Both the position numbers and the translations under genes were made by a program. Below are positions 37,700 through 47,511 of a stretch of DNA of 64,000 nucleotides, piece by piece; the stretch's first letter is position 1, and each line of letters opens with the position of its first letter. This DNA is from Cytophagales bacterium (GTDB lineage: Bacteria > Bacteroidota > Bacteroidia > Cytophagales > 172606-1). The stretch is from positions 63,503 through 127,502 of the forward strand of contig JAUJMU010000011.1 in the NCBI GenBank assembly GCA_030446715.1. The letters run 5' to 3'. The notes under the pieces were generated by a model that saw only the letters and a list, made by a program, of their open reading frames with translations, ran no database searches and was not told the origin of the DNA.

Positions 37700-38713
37700 T
37701 TGATCACCAAAGAAAAACCGACATCTGCCGTAATTGCCGTAGTAGGCGGAGGAAGCTGGGCTACGGCCATTATCAAAATACTTACCGAAGGAAACGTACG
37801 CGTACACTGGTGGCTGCGCAATCAGGAAGATGCTGCCTACATCCGGCAGTACGGGCATAATCCGCATTACCTCAGTGATGTGCAGCTCAACCGGCGCAAG
37901 GTAAAGGTATGCTCCGGCATTGAAGAGGCTATAACCGGTACCACGCATGTGATCCTCGCGGTGCCGGCTGCTTTCGTGCAGAGTGCCCTTGCCGGTGTAT
38001 CGGCAGACCTGCTGGCCGGCAAAGTGGTGGTGTCGGCCATAAAAGGCATGATTCCGGAAAAGAACCTGCTGGTAACCGACTGGGTGGAAGCTGATTTCGG
38101 AGTGCCCGCTGAAAAAATCTGCGTTATTGCCGGGCCCTGCCACGCCGAAGAAGTAGCCCTTGAAAAACAATCTTACCTCACCATTGCTTCCACCGGAATG
38201 GATGAAGCAGAGGTAGTAGCAGAGCTTATGACCTGCCGCTACGTACAATCTTCGGCCCTCGACGATGTGTACGGCGTTGAATACTCGGCCGTGATGAAAA
38301 ACATCATTGCCCTTGCCTGCGGCATTACCCACGGACTGGGTTACGGCGATAATTTTCAGGCGGTGCTGGTTTCCAATGCCATGCAGGAAATCCGGCGGTT
38401 TGTGGACGCCGTCTACCCCAGAAACCGCGACCTCAGCGCCTCCGTTTACCTCGGCGACCTGCTGGTAACGGCCTATTCGCAGTTCAGCCGAAACCGGATG
38501 TTTGGCAGCATGATCGGCCGGGGGTACAGCGTGAAGTCGGCGCAGGTAGAAATGAACATGATTGCCGAAGGGTACTACGCCGTGAAAAGCATTCACGAAA
38601 TCAACCGGAAGCACCGCGTGCGGATGCCCATCACCGGAGCCGTATACCGCATCCTCTACGAAAAAGCCCCTCCCGGTCAGGAAATCAGCGCTCTGAAGAA
38701 AATGTTAAAATGA
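37700..38713 (+). CDS. gpsA: NAD(P)H-dependent glycerol-3-phosphate dehydrogenase
   Basis: A 337-residue enzyme reducing dihydroxyacetone phosphate to sn-glycerol 3-phosphate for phospholipid synthesis. The Rossmann motif VVGGGSWATAI lies at about 14-24, IAGPCHAEEVA near 146-156, the catalytic Lys in YSAVMKNIIAL (about 200), and RNRMFGSMIGRG near 270. The length fits a full GpsA. No ATG precedes the Rossmann motif; the TTG at 37700 (MITKEKPTS) gives the normal N-terminus. It stands alone after a terminator. Confidence 0.9.
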   Translation: MITKEKPTSAVIAVVGGGSWATAIIKILTEGNVRVHWWLRNQEDAAYIRQYGHNPHYLSDVQLNRRKVKVCSGIEEAITGTTHVILAVPAAFVQSALAGVSADLLAGKVVVSAIKGMIPEKNLLVTDWVEADFGVPAEKICVIAGPCHAEEVALEKQSYLTIASTGMDEAEVVAELMTCRYVQSSALDDVYGVEYSAVMKNIIALACGITHGLGYGDNFQAVLVSNAMQEIRRFVDAVYPRNRDLSASVYLGDLLVTAYSQFSRNRMFGSMIGRGYSVKSAQVEMNMIAEGYYAVKSIHEINRKHRVRMPITGAVYRILYEKAPPGQEISALKKMLK

Positions 38714-38745
38714 GAGGAGCGGGAAGTCAGGAGTGAGAAGCGAGA
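38714..38745. repeat. Intergenic word tract (GAGCGGGAAG/GAGTGAGAAG)
   Basis: Short loose repeats of GGAGCGGGAAGTCA and GGAGTGAGAAGCGAGAA directly after the gpsA stop codon. Same style as other word tracts in the window. Confidence 0.4.
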
Positions 38746-38772
38746 ATGTAACTCTCCCCTTACGACTTGTAC

Positions 38773-38792
38773 AGACGCCATGCATGGCGTCT
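38773..38792. repeat. Perfect 20-bp palindrome
   Basis: AGACGCCATGCATGGCGTCT, a perfect palindrome 31 bp before the aat start, followed by a partial copy (CGCATGGCGACT at 38798-38809). It resembles the GAGACGC...GCGTCTC dispersed repeats seen in several phyla. It may be a mobile REP-type unit or an operator. Confidence 0.6.
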
Positions 38793-38822
38793 CTTCACGC
38801 ATGGCGACTTACGACTTGATAC

Positions 38823-39422
38823 ATGAAGCGTTCTTTCCGACTTACGGCTGAGCAGGTCCTTAACGGGTACGTAAACGGCGTTTTTCCGATGGCGGAAGGC
38901 CGGAGCGGACGCGTTTACTGGTATTCGCCTGATCCGAGGGCCATCATTCCGCTGGACACCTATAAACCCCAGCGGTCTCTGCGGCCGGTGCTGAACCGCG
39001 GCGAATTCGAGATCAGGTTTGACGCCGCCTTTGAGCAGGTGATGCGCTACTGCGCCGGCCCCCGCAGTGATGAGTCCGGCAGCTGGATTTCCGAAGAAAT
39101 TATACGTGCTTATACCGAACTGCACTACCTTGGCTATGCCCACAGCGTGGAGGCGTACTACGAAGACGAACTGGCCGGTGGGCTTTATGGCGTTTCGGTT
39201 GGCGCGGCTTTTTTCGGCGAATCCATGTTTTACCTCCGGTCCAATGCCTCCAAAGTAGCCTTCCACTACCTGGTGGAGCAGCTTCGCCGGCAGGGATTTG
39301 AACTGCTGGACTCTCAGTTTATGAATGACAACGTGCTGCGGTACGGTGCCATTGACATTCCCCGCGACGAGTACCTGGAGCGGCTGCGGCAAGCCATCAG
39401 CCGGAAAGTTCGTTTTTTATGA
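38823..39422 (+). CDS. aat: Leucyl/phenylalanyl-tRNA-protein transferase
   Basis: A 199-residue N-end-rule enzyme that adds Leu or Phe to proteins with N-terminal Arg or Lys, marking them for ClpAP. Family motifs are clear: GVFPMAEG..VYWYSPDPRAI (about 19-41), GGLYGVSVGAAFFGESMF (about 119-136) and LLDSQFMNDNVLRYGA (about 160-175). The protein is slightly shorter than the E. coli enzyme because the N-terminus is trimmed, but the catalytic core is complete. ATG start at 38823. Confidence 0.93.
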   Translation: MKRSFRLTAEQVLNGYVNGVFPMAEGRSGRVYWYSPDPRAIIPLDTYKPQRSLRPVLNRGEFEIRFDAAFEQVMRYCAGPRSDESGSWISEEIIRAYTELHYLGYAHSVEAYYEDELAGGLYGVSVGAAFFGESMFYLRSNASKVAFHYLVEQLRRQGFELLDSQFMNDNVLRYGAIDIPRDEYLERLRQAISRKVRFL

Positions 39423-39519
39423 ATCCGGGGTCTTCCCAGCTATCCAAAAAGTACATTTACCAGAATCCATTACAACTTCCCTGCGGACCTGCGGGATAAA
39501 ATATTATTTTGCGTTACTT

Positions 39520-40860
39520 ATGAACGCGAAAGAAGTGATCGAGAATCTGCGGCAGGCCCTTGCCGTTTCTCCTGACAACGTACCCTTGCGGAAGTACCTC
39601 GCCGGCATGTTGCTGGAAGGAGCCGAATGGGAAGAAGCGGAAACGGAATACAAGACTGCCCTTGGGTTCGCTCCCGACGATCAGACGCTCAAACTAGGCC
39701 TGGCGCAGGCATTTTTTGGACTGCGAAAGCTTGACGCCGCCTCGGTAGTGGTAGAAGAGTTGCTCTCCCTCGGCAACAAGGCGGCTGCCCTTTATCTGCT
39801 GCATGCCCGGCTGCTGTTTGTCAATGGTACCCACCGCGAGGCTTACAACCAGTACAAGGCGGCCATCAAAAGCAACCCTCAGCTGGCCGACAAAGCCTTT
39901 GAAGAACAACTGAATGAAGCCATTGCGCGGAGCGGCAAAGCGGGCCGCGTATCGGCACCCGTCGACGACGAACTGCTGAATTACATCGAAAAAGAATTTG
40001 AAAAGCCGAAGGTCCGGTTTAAGGACGTGGGCGGCATGGATCAGGTGAAGGAAGAAATTGCCCTGAAAGTGATTTACCCGCTGAAGAACCCGGAGATTTA
40101 CAAGGCGTACGGCAAAAAAGCCGGCGGAGGCATTCTGCTGTACGGCCCTCCCGGCTGCGGCAAAACGCACCTTGCACGGGCCACGGCCGGAGAAATAGAG
40201 GCTAACTTTATTTCCGTGGGCATCAGCGACGTGCTGGATATGTGGGTGGGCAACAGCGAGAAAAACCTGCACCAGATCTTTGAACAGGCCCGTCAGCTGC
40301 AGCCCTGCGTATTGTTTTTCGATGAGGTGGACGCCCTTGGTGCCAGCCGCACCGACATGCGCCGCAGCGAAGGTCGTTTCCTCATCAATCAGTTCCTGAA
40401 CGAACTCGACGGCATTGACGCTTCCAATGAAGGCGTACTGATTCTTGCCGCCACCAACTCACCGTGGTATCTGGATGCAGCTTTCCGCCGTCCCGGCCGC
40501 TTCGGCCGCATCATTTTCGTGGCACCACCCGACCAGCCGGCCCGGGTAAGCATCCTGCAACTGCTGCTGAAGGATACACCGACCGAAAAAACAGACTACG
40601 AAGCCCTGGCAAAAATGACATCGGAATTTTCCGGTGCCGACCTGAAAGCCATAGTGGACATGGCCATTGAAGGCAAGATCACCGAATCGCTGAAAGCCGG
40701 CCGGCCACTGCCGCTTACGCAGAGTGATCTGAAAGCCGCCTGTGGCCGTCAGACCGCCACCACCCGCGAATGGTTTTCGGCCGCCAAAAACTACGCCCTC
40801 TACGCCAATGAAGGTGGCCTGTACGACGACATTCTGAGGTACCTGAAAATCAAAAAGTAA
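39520..40860 (+). CDS. TPR-AAA+ ATPase (CDC48/SpoVK-like)
   Basis: A 446-residue protein. Helical TPR-like repeats (about 1-130; DNVPLRKYLAGMLL, EEAETEYKTALGF) precede an AAA+ module with FKDVGGMDQVKEEI (about 166-179), Walker A GPPGCGKT (about 208-215), Walker B VLFFDEVD (about 266-273), sensor/Arg-finger FRRPGRFGR (about 323-331) and SGADLKAIVDMA. It is probably an unfoldase or remodelling ATPase whose TPR part selects partners. I start at the ATG at 39520; the frame upstream overlaps aat and does not read as protein. A TPR membrane protein follows 187 bp later and may be its partner. Confidence 0.88.
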   Translation: MNAKEVIENLRQALAVSPDNVPLRKYLAGMLLEGAEWEEAETEYKTALGFAPDDQTLKLGLAQAFFGLRKLDAASVVVEELLSLGNKAAALYLLHARLLFVNGTHREAYNQYKAAIKSNPQLADKAFEEQLNEAIARSGKAGRVSAPVDDELLNYIEKEFEKPKVRFKDVGGMDQVKEEIALKVIYPLKNPEIYKAYGKKAGGGILLYGPPGCGKTHLARATAGEIEANFISVGISDVLDMWVGNSEKNLHQIFEQARQLQPCVLFFDEVDALGASRTDMRRSEGRFLINQFLNELDGIDASNEGVLILAATNSPWYLDAAFRRPGRFGRIIFVAPPDQPARVSILQLLLKDTPTEKTDYEALAKMTSEFSGADLKAIVDMAIEGKITESLKAGRPLPLTQSDLKAACGRQTATTREWFSAAKNYALYANEGGLYDDILRYLKIKK

Positions 40861-40991
40861 CTTTGTTTTACAGCCGGTCAACTGCTGGCTTTATCCGTCA
40901 AAAGCTCTTTTAAACATCTTAGTAAAAACAGATTCGTATTTTTATTGATCCGACTTTGGTTTTAAATCCTTATGAATCAAGACTTTGCGCA

Positions 40992-41033
40992 ATCATTCAA
41001 AATTTAAAATTCTCAATTCACAGTTGCGCAGCT
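40992..41033. repeat. Intergenic word tract (AAAATTTAAAATT words)
   Basis: ATTCAAAATTTAAAATTCTC followed by AATTCACAGTTGCGCAGCTC. Related to the tract at 36112-36150 in front of the efflux adaptor. Confidence 0.45.
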
Positions 41034-41047
41034 CCTTTCTCCTCTCT

Positions 41048-42286
41048 ATGCATCTCAATCCCACTCTCCAGAAGGCCTCTTTGCTCATCGGGCAGTCGCG
41101 TTACGACATGGCCGAAAAGGAACTGCGAACCCTGCTCACCCACCAACCACAGGACACAAGGGCCATGCGGCTGCTGGCCATCTGTCTGCTCAGTCAGGGG
41201 CGCAGCAGCGATGCGCTGGTGATCTCCGGCGACCTCGTGGGCACCGAACCCGACGAGCCGCAGAACCTGTACATCCACGCGGCCATTCTGCTCAATCTGG
41301 AACGGGTAAATGACGCGGAGCATTACGTACGCGAAGCCATCCGCCTGTACCCGCACGATGCCGATTATTTTGAGTTGCTGGCAAGGGTTTACCTGCACCG
41401 TAAGGAGTGGGAAACGGCCCTGCAATACGCCGGTGAAGGACTGGCCGTTGATCCGGCCCACGTGGGCTGTCTCAATACCCGCACCACGGCCCTCACTAAA
41501 CTCAACCGCAAGGAAGAGGCTGCCCGGACCATCGGAGACGTGCTGGAACAGGACCCCGAAAACCCCTATTCCCACGCCAACGTGGGCTGGACCCGGCTGG
41601 AGCAGGGCGATCACAAAGGGGCTCAGGTGCATTTTGCCGAAGCCCTCCGGCTCGACCCTTCCATGGAATTTGCCCGGGCCGGTATGCTGGAAGCCCTCAA
41701 AGCCGGTAATTTCATCTACCGCGGTTTCCTGGCTTTCTTCTTCTGGTTAGCCCGGTTTCAAGGGAAAACCCAATGGGGCGTTATTGTAGGGATTTACATC
41801 GTTTCCCGGGTAATCCGCACCGCCGCCAAATCGGAGCCGATGCTGATGCCGGTTGCCATACTGCTCAGCCTGCTGATTTACCTCACCTGGGTGATTGAGC
41901 CGGTGTTTGACCTCTTTATGCGCCTGCACCCGCGGGGCAAATACCTGCTGACCGCACCCGAACGGGAAGGCACCAACTGGGTGGGGGCACTGATCGGCGT
42001 GGCATTAACAGCCCTGGGTATCTCGTTTGCCGAAGGAATGGACGATTTTATGATGCTTGCCCTGGTGGCCGGCACGATGGTACTGCCCGTGTCGGCTCTG
42101 TACGGAGCCGATACGCCGAAGCAGAAGCGGGTATACCGCCTCTATACGCTGGGGCTGGCCGTTACCGGACTGGCTGCCCTGCTCTGCACCGCCTTCAACA
42201 TTGAAGCTGCCGGGCTGCTCACCGGAATTTATTTCCTCGGCATCTTTGCCTTCGGCTGGATAGCCAATGCGCTGACAATCAAATAA
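41048..42286 (+). CDS. TPR-repeat membrane protein
   Basis: A 412-residue protein. The N-terminal half (about 1-220) is a run of roughly six TPR units (EPQNLYIHAAILLNLERVND, NPYSHANVGWTRLEQGD); the C-terminal half has five to six hydrophobic helices (about 224-410). TPRs face the cytoplasm unless an unseen signal exists; no signal peptide is present. I start at MHLNPTL (41048) because the frame upstream is the AT-rich word tract. Function unknown; it follows the TPR-AAA+ gene and ends at a clear terminator. Confidence 0.82.
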   Translation: MHLNPTLQKASLLIGQSRYDMAEKELRTLLTHQPQDTRAMRLLAICLLSQGRSSDALVISGDLVGTEPDEPQNLYIHAAILLNLERVNDAEHYVREAIRLYPHDADYFELLARVYLHRKEWETALQYAGEGLAVDPAHVGCLNTRTTALTKLNRKEEAARTIGDVLEQDPENPYSHANVGWTRLEQGDHKGAQVHFAEALRLDPSMEFARAGMLEALKAGNFIYRGFLAFFFWLARFQGKTQWGVIVGIYIVSRVIRTAAKSEPMLMPVAILLSLLIYLTWVIEPVFDLFMRLHPRGKYLLTAPEREGTNWVGALIGVALTALGISFAEGMDDFMMLALVAGTMVLPVSALYGADTPKQKRVYRLYTLGLAVTGLAALLCTAFNIEAAGLLTGIYFLGIFAFGWIANALTIK

Positions 42287-42322
42287 GGAATCTGCCTGCA
42301 AAAGCAGGTAAGTCTTTCTGCC

Positions 42323-42361
42323 GAAGCCCCGTAATCCAATAGATTATGGGGCTTCCCTTTT
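42323..42361 (+). terminator. Rho-independent terminator
   Basis: GAAGCCCCGTAATC pairs with GATTATGGGGCTTC (one G-T pair) around a 5-nt loop, followed by a T-rich stretch. Separates the TPR gene from pyruvate carboxylase. Confidence 0.8.
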
Positions 42362-42424
42362 GAAAAGGCTACTTTTTGCCTATCTTTTGCAGCCCGGATC
42401 ACTTTTCACGAGCCCATTTCAGAG

Positions 42425-45400
42425 ATGCAAACTACCTTCACCCCTATTCAGAAACTGTTGGTTGCCAACCGCGGCGAAATCGCCATCCGTATCCTGCGGG
42501 CCGCTTCCGAACTGCACATCCGTACGGTAGCGGTGTACACCTACGAAGACCGCTACTCCCTTCACCGGTACAAAGCCGACGAGTCGTACCAGATCGGGCA
42601 GAACAACGACCCGCTGAAGCCTTATCTGGACATTGAAGAGATTATCCGGACGGCCAAACGGCACGGAGCCAATGCGATCCATCCCGGCTACGGTTTCTTG
42701 TCGGAAAATGTGAACCTGGCCCGCCGCTGCCGCGAAGAGGGCATTATTTTCGTGGGACCGAAGCCGGAAGTAATGGAGCAGTTGGGTGATAAGGTGGCCG
42801 CCAAAGCCATTGCCAGAACCGCCGGCGTTCCGCTGATTCCGGACAGCGAAGAGAAGCTCTCTTCCGTAGAAGTGGCCCGCAAAGAAGCGGAGCGGATCGT
42901 TTACCCCGTAATGGTGAAGGCGGCCGCCGGTGGCGGTGGCCGGGGAATGCGGGTAGTGCGGAGTGAAAAGGATCTGGAACGGGCCTACGACGAGGCGCGT
43001 AACGAAGCCCGTAATGCCTTCGGCGACGACACGCTTTTTCTCGAAAAATACATTGAAGCGCCCAAGCACCTGGAAGTGCAGATTCTGGGCGACAATTACA
43101 GCAACATTGTCCACCTCTACGAAAGGGACTGCTCCGTGCAGCGGCGATTCCAGAAGGTAGTCGAGATTGCCCCTTCGCTGGGCCTGAAACCCGAAACCCG
43201 CGAAAAGCTCTATGAGTACGCGCTGCGTATCACCCGGTCGGTGGGGTACAACAATGCCGGTACGGTGGAGTTTCTGGTGGATAAGGACGAGAATATATAC
43301 TTCATTGAGGTGAACCCCCGGATTCAGGTGGAGCACACCATCACCGAAGAAATTACGGGCATAGACATTGTCCGCTCCCAGATTCTGATTGCCCAGGGCA
43401 TCAGCCTCTCCGATAAGCAGATTTACATCCTCAGTCAGGAAAGTATTCCGTGCAACGGCTTCGCGATTCAGTGCCGGATCACGACCGAAGACCCGGCCAA
43501 TAATTTCAAACCCGATTACGGTACCATCATCGCCTACCGCAATGCGGGCGGCTACGGCATCCGCATTGATGAGGGCAGTTCCTACGCGGGCGTAAAAGTG
43601 TCGCCGTTTTTCGACTCCATGCTGGTGAAATTATCGGCCAAGGGCCGTACGCTGTGGGGAGCCGCCGAACGCCTGCACCGGGCCCTGCGGGAGTTCCGGA
43701 TCAGGGGCGTTAAAACGAACATTGGCTTTCTGGAAAACGTAATTTCCCATCCGGTTTTTCAGAAAGGACAGGCTACGGTCAGTTTTATTGCCGATAACCC
43801 CGAGCTGCTGCAGATGCCGCGCCGGCAGGACCGGGCCACCCGGATGCTGTCTTACTTTGCCGATGTGGTGGTAAACGGCAACCCCGACGTTCAGGGTAAG
43901 CCCGCACCGAAAGCATTCCGCCAGCCTATCGTGCCGCCGTTTGCCAAATACGCGCCTTACCCGAAGGGCTCCAAAGACCTGCTCAATGAATTAGGGCCGG
44001 AGGGCGTATCCCGGTGGCTGAAGGAGCAGAAGGCGATCCAGTACACCGACACTACGTTCCGCGACGGCCACCAGTCACTGCTGGCCACCCGCGTCCGCAC
44101 CATCGACATGATGCGCGTGGCGGAGGGTTTCGCCAAAAATCACCCGCAGGTATTTTCGATGGAAGTGTGGGGCGGCGCTACCTTTGATGTTTCGATGCGT
44201 TTCCTGCACGAATGTCCGTGGGACCGGCTCCGGCAGTTCCGCGAGGCCATTCAACATTCTCCTCCAGATGCTCATCCGCGGCTCCAATGCAGTCGGCTAT
44301 TCGGCCTATCCGGATAATCTGGTCGAAAAATTCATTGAAAAATCGTGGGAAACCGGTATTGACATCTTCCGCATCTTTGATTCGCTCAACTGGGTGGAGG
44401 CCATGAAAATCAGCATCCGGGCCGTACGCGAAAGAACCGGCGGCATTGCCGAAGCAGCCATCTGCTACACCGGCGACCTGCTGAGCCCTGACAATCGTAA
44501 ATATACCCTTCAGTATTACCTCGACATGGCCCGCCAGCTGGAAGATGAAGGCGCCCATATGCTGGCAATCAAAGACATGGCCGGCCTGCTGAAACCAGCC
44601 GCGGCCGAAGTGCTGATCCGGGAAATGAAAAAAGCGGTTTCCCTGCCTATCCACCTGCATACCCACGACACGGCCACCATTCAGGCAGCCACCTATCTGA
44701 AAGCGGTAGAGGCTGATGCAGACGTAATTGATCTGGCCTTGGGCGGACTTTCGGGGCTTACCTCGCAGCCTAATTTTAACTCCGTGGTGGCCATGCTGCA
44801 GGGACACCCCCGCGAATTACCGATAGATCTCCCTTCTCTCAATGCCTACAGCAACTATTGGGAAGATACCCGGGAGTGGTACTATCCGTTTGAGTCGGGG
44901 CTGAAGACGGGCACCGCTGAAGTGTACGAACACGAAATTCCCGGCGGGCAGTATTCCAACCTGAAGCCGCAGGCAGCCTCGCTGGGGCTTGAGGCACGGT
45001 TTGAGGAGATGAAGAAGAATTACGTGCTGGTAAACAAGCTGTTCGGCGACATCGTAAAGGTGACACCCTCCTCCAAGGTGGTGGGCGACATGGCCCTTTT
45101 CATGACTTCCAATAACCTCACGCCTGAAGATCTTTTCGAGAAGGGAAAATCTCTGTCCTTTCCGGAGTCGGTGAAAAGCTTCTTCCGCGGCGAACTGGGT
45201 CAGCCCTACGGCGGCTTTCCGGCGGAGCTTCAGAAGATCATCCTCAAGGGCGAGAAACCAATTACCGGCCGGCCCAACGAACACCTCGAGCCGGTAGATT
45301 TCGACAAGGAGTTCAATGACTTCAAAGGACGTTTCGGTGACCGGGTATCTTTCCTCGATTACCTTTCCTGCAAAATGTATCCGAAGGTGTTTGAGGAATT

Positions 45401-45878
45401 TCAGGCGCACCGGCAGCAGTTCAGCGACGTAAGCGTAATCCAGACGTGCCCCTTCTTCTACGGACTGAAGCCCGGCGAAGAAACCACCGTGAACCTAGTG
45501 GACGGCAAGATGCTCATTATCAAGCTTCTGTTTGTGGCCGAGCCGGATGAGGAAGGCAACCGCGAAGCTTCGTTTGAACTGAACGGCACCACCCGCACGG
45601 TGGAGGTCCGCGACAAGTCCGTAAAAGTAACCAAAGTCGCGCACCGGAAGGCGAAAGGTACCAGCGACATCGGTGCCCCGCTGCAGGGCAAGTTGTCCAA
45701 AATCATGATCAAGGCCGGCGATGAATTCAAGGAAGATCAGCCGCTGTTTGTGATTGAGGCCATGAAAATGGAAACCATTGTATCGGCGCCGAAAGCGGGT
45801 AAGGCAAAGGCAATTGTGCTGCCGGAAGGCGAAATCGTGGAGCAGGACGACGCCGTGATTGAAGTAGAAGAGAAATAA
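42425..45878 (+). CDS. pyc: Pyruvate carboxylase (frame broken by a 2-bp deletion)
   Basis: A biotin enzyme making oxaloacetate from pyruvate, bicarbonate and ATP. It has a biotin carboxylase domain (KLLVANRGEIAIRI at the start; VMVKAAAGGGGRGM; FIEVNPRIQVEHT), a carboxyltransferase domain (TDTTFRDGHQSLLATR with metal and substrate residues; HTHDT), and a C-terminal biotinyl domain with the EAMKMET lysine (near 45765). The frame shifts near 44252: ATT-C-AAC reads where the family has ATT-CCG-AAC (I-P-N), so two bases are missing. Repair gives 1,151 residues, the normal length. A sequence error is likeliest because both halves are perfectly conserved. A stand-alone gene bounded by a terminator. 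Confidence 0.92.
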
Positions 45879-46039
45879 TTACGAATTACCGTTACTACTG
45901 GTTTCCCGTTCGTCAGATGTAGTTCCGGAGTTAGGATAATCTGGCGGAAGATGACAGGTGCAGGGGCCGGTAAGAAGTATATTTCTAAACGCAAGCCATA
46001 TCCCGGGGAACGGCATTCAGAAACAATGGCTACAGCGTA

Positions 46040-46089
46040 ATCAGAATCTGCTGGTTCAAGCGTGGACGCTTGAACCAGCAGATTCTGAT
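46040..46089. repeat. REP-like palindrome, copy 1 (GCTGGTTCAAGCGT)
   Basis: Perfect 24-bp arms around a GG loop; the core GCTGGTTCAAGCGT-GG-ACGCTTGAACCAGC is shared with 62504-62533 and, degenerately, with 61071-61098. Confidence 0.75.
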
Positions 46090-46098
46090 CCAGCCCGA

Positions 46099-46125
46099 CT
46101 GCCGTAAGGCTCAGCCTTACGGCAG
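46099..46125. repeat. Perfect hairpin CTGCCGTAAGGCT
   Basis: 13-bp perfect arms CTGCCGTAAGGCT (46099-46111) and AGCCTTACGGCAG (46113-46125) with a 1-nt loop, 9 bp after the REP-like palindrome. No T-run follows. Confidence 0.7.
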
Positions 46126-46211
46126 CAGAGGGGCAGAAATAATCAGGTATTTTTCATACCATAAGTCACTGAATACGATTTTCTTCTTTTATTGAACATT
46201 AAATAACCATT

Positions 46212-47258
46212 TTGCAATCCCCCATTGAAGTTGGCCTTGCCTCGTACGGAATGTCCGGCAAGGTTTTTCACGGCCCGCTGCTGAAGGCCGACGGCCGTTT
46301 CCGCATCCGGAAAGTATTTGAACGTACCACCCAAAAATCGAAAGCCGATTACCCGGAAGTAGAGGTAGTCAGGAGTTTTGACGAAATATTGAATGATCCG
46401 GCCATTGAGCTGGTAATCGTAAATACGCCCAATGCCCTGCACGTGCCCATGACCCGGCAGGCGCTGGAGTCCGGCAAGCACGTGGTGGTCGAGAAACCCT
46501 TTACCGTCACTGCGGATGAGGCCCGGCAGTTGATTGAGTTGGCCCGGCAGAAGGACCGGGTGCTTTCCGTGTTCCAGAACCGGCGCTGGGACGGCGACTT
46601 TCTGACCGTGCAGGAAGTGGTAAAGCAGCAACTGCTGGGAAAGCTGGTGGAGTACGAAGCGCATTACGACCGCTACCGCAACTTCGTGGAGACCAATACT
46701 TGGAAGGAAGAAACCGGTCCGGGCTCGGGTATTCTCTATAACCTTGGCTCCCACATGATCGACCAGACTATGGTTTTGTTCGGCGTTCCCAAAAGCGTCA
46801 CCGCCGACCTCAGCACCCAGCGGCCCGGCGGAGATATTGATGACAGTTACCACATCGTACTGCAGTACGACGGGCTGCGGGTGATTCTCAAATCAAGCTA
46901 TCTGGTGCGGGAGCCGGGACCAAGGTATACATTGCACGGCACCGAAGGTTCGTTCCTGAAGCGGGGCCTCGATCCGCAGGAAGACGCCCTGAAAGCTGGC
47001 CGCTTACCGGGTGAGTCAGGCTGGGGTTCTGAGCCGGAAGCCTGGTGGGGCTTGCTCAATACGCAGGTAGGCGAACTGCATTTTACGGGAAAGGTAGAAA
47101 CCAGGGCCGGGGCTTACCAGCATTTTTACGGTAATATCTACGCAACTGTCCGGGAAGGAGCCCCTCTGGCAGTGAAGCCGGAAGAAGCCATGCAGGTAAT
47201 CCGCGTTATTGAGGCTGCCATGGAGAGCAGCCGTACTGGTCAGACGGTGAAATTATAG
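46212..47258 (+). CDS. Gfo/Idh/MocA family oxidoreductase
   Basis: A 348-residue NAD(P)-dependent dehydrogenase. The N-terminal Rossmann domain is followed by VVEKPFTVTADEA (the E-K-P motif, about 92-104) and a C-terminal domain with GSHMIDQTMVLFG (about 178-190), where the His is a usual catalytic candidate. The substrate is probably a sugar or inositol derivative; the sequence does not show which. The gene uses TTG at 46212; no ATG is available before the Rossmann strand. A terminator follows. Confidence 0.87.
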   Translation: MQSPIEVGLASYGMSGKVFHGPLLKADGRFRIRKVFERTTQKSKADYPEVEVVRSFDEILNDPAIELVIVNTPNALHVPMTRQALESGKHVVVEKPFTVTADEARQLIELARQKDRVLSVFQNRRWDGDFLTVQEVVKQQLLGKLVEYEAHYDRYRNFVETNTWKEETGPGSGILYNLGSHMIDQTMVLFGVPKSVTADLSTQRPGGDIDDSYHIVLQYDGLRVILKSSYLVREPGPRYTLHGTEGSFLKRGLDPQEDALKAGRLPGESGWGSEPEAWWGLLNTQVGELHFTGKVETRAGAYQHFYGNIYATVREGAPLAVKPEEAMQVIRVIEAAMESSRTGQTVKL

Positions 47259-47279
47259 AGATTGGTATCTCATCTTCTT

Positions 47280-47306
47280 ATCCCCCGGTTTGGGGGATTT
47301 TTTTGT
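47280..47306 (+). terminator. Rho-independent terminator
   Basis: ATCCCCC pairs with GGGGGAT around a 4-5-nt loop, then seven T. Ends the Gfo/Idh gene. Confidence 0.85.
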
Positions 47307-47511
47307 TTAATTCCAACCACTTCAGTCCTGTTGAGTAACCTTGAGGGCCAACAAAGGCATCTTTTTAGGTGAGTCTGCCGCTCGTGTATCAATTCTCCCG
47401 CTTATATGGGCATGCATCCGGTGGTTACAATTCCTCAAAATCCCCTCCGGAGGGTGAACAGAATGTCATATCCGGGAGGCATTTTTGAGTGATACACAAA
47501 CACTCCCCCTC

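Larger units (their letters stand above)
45879..46211. other. 333-bp intergenic region with two adjacent hairpins
   Basis: Contains a 50-bp perfect palindrome of the TGGTTCAAGCGT family (46040-46089) and a second perfect hairpin (46099-46125). Nothing coding was seen. Confidence 0.6.
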
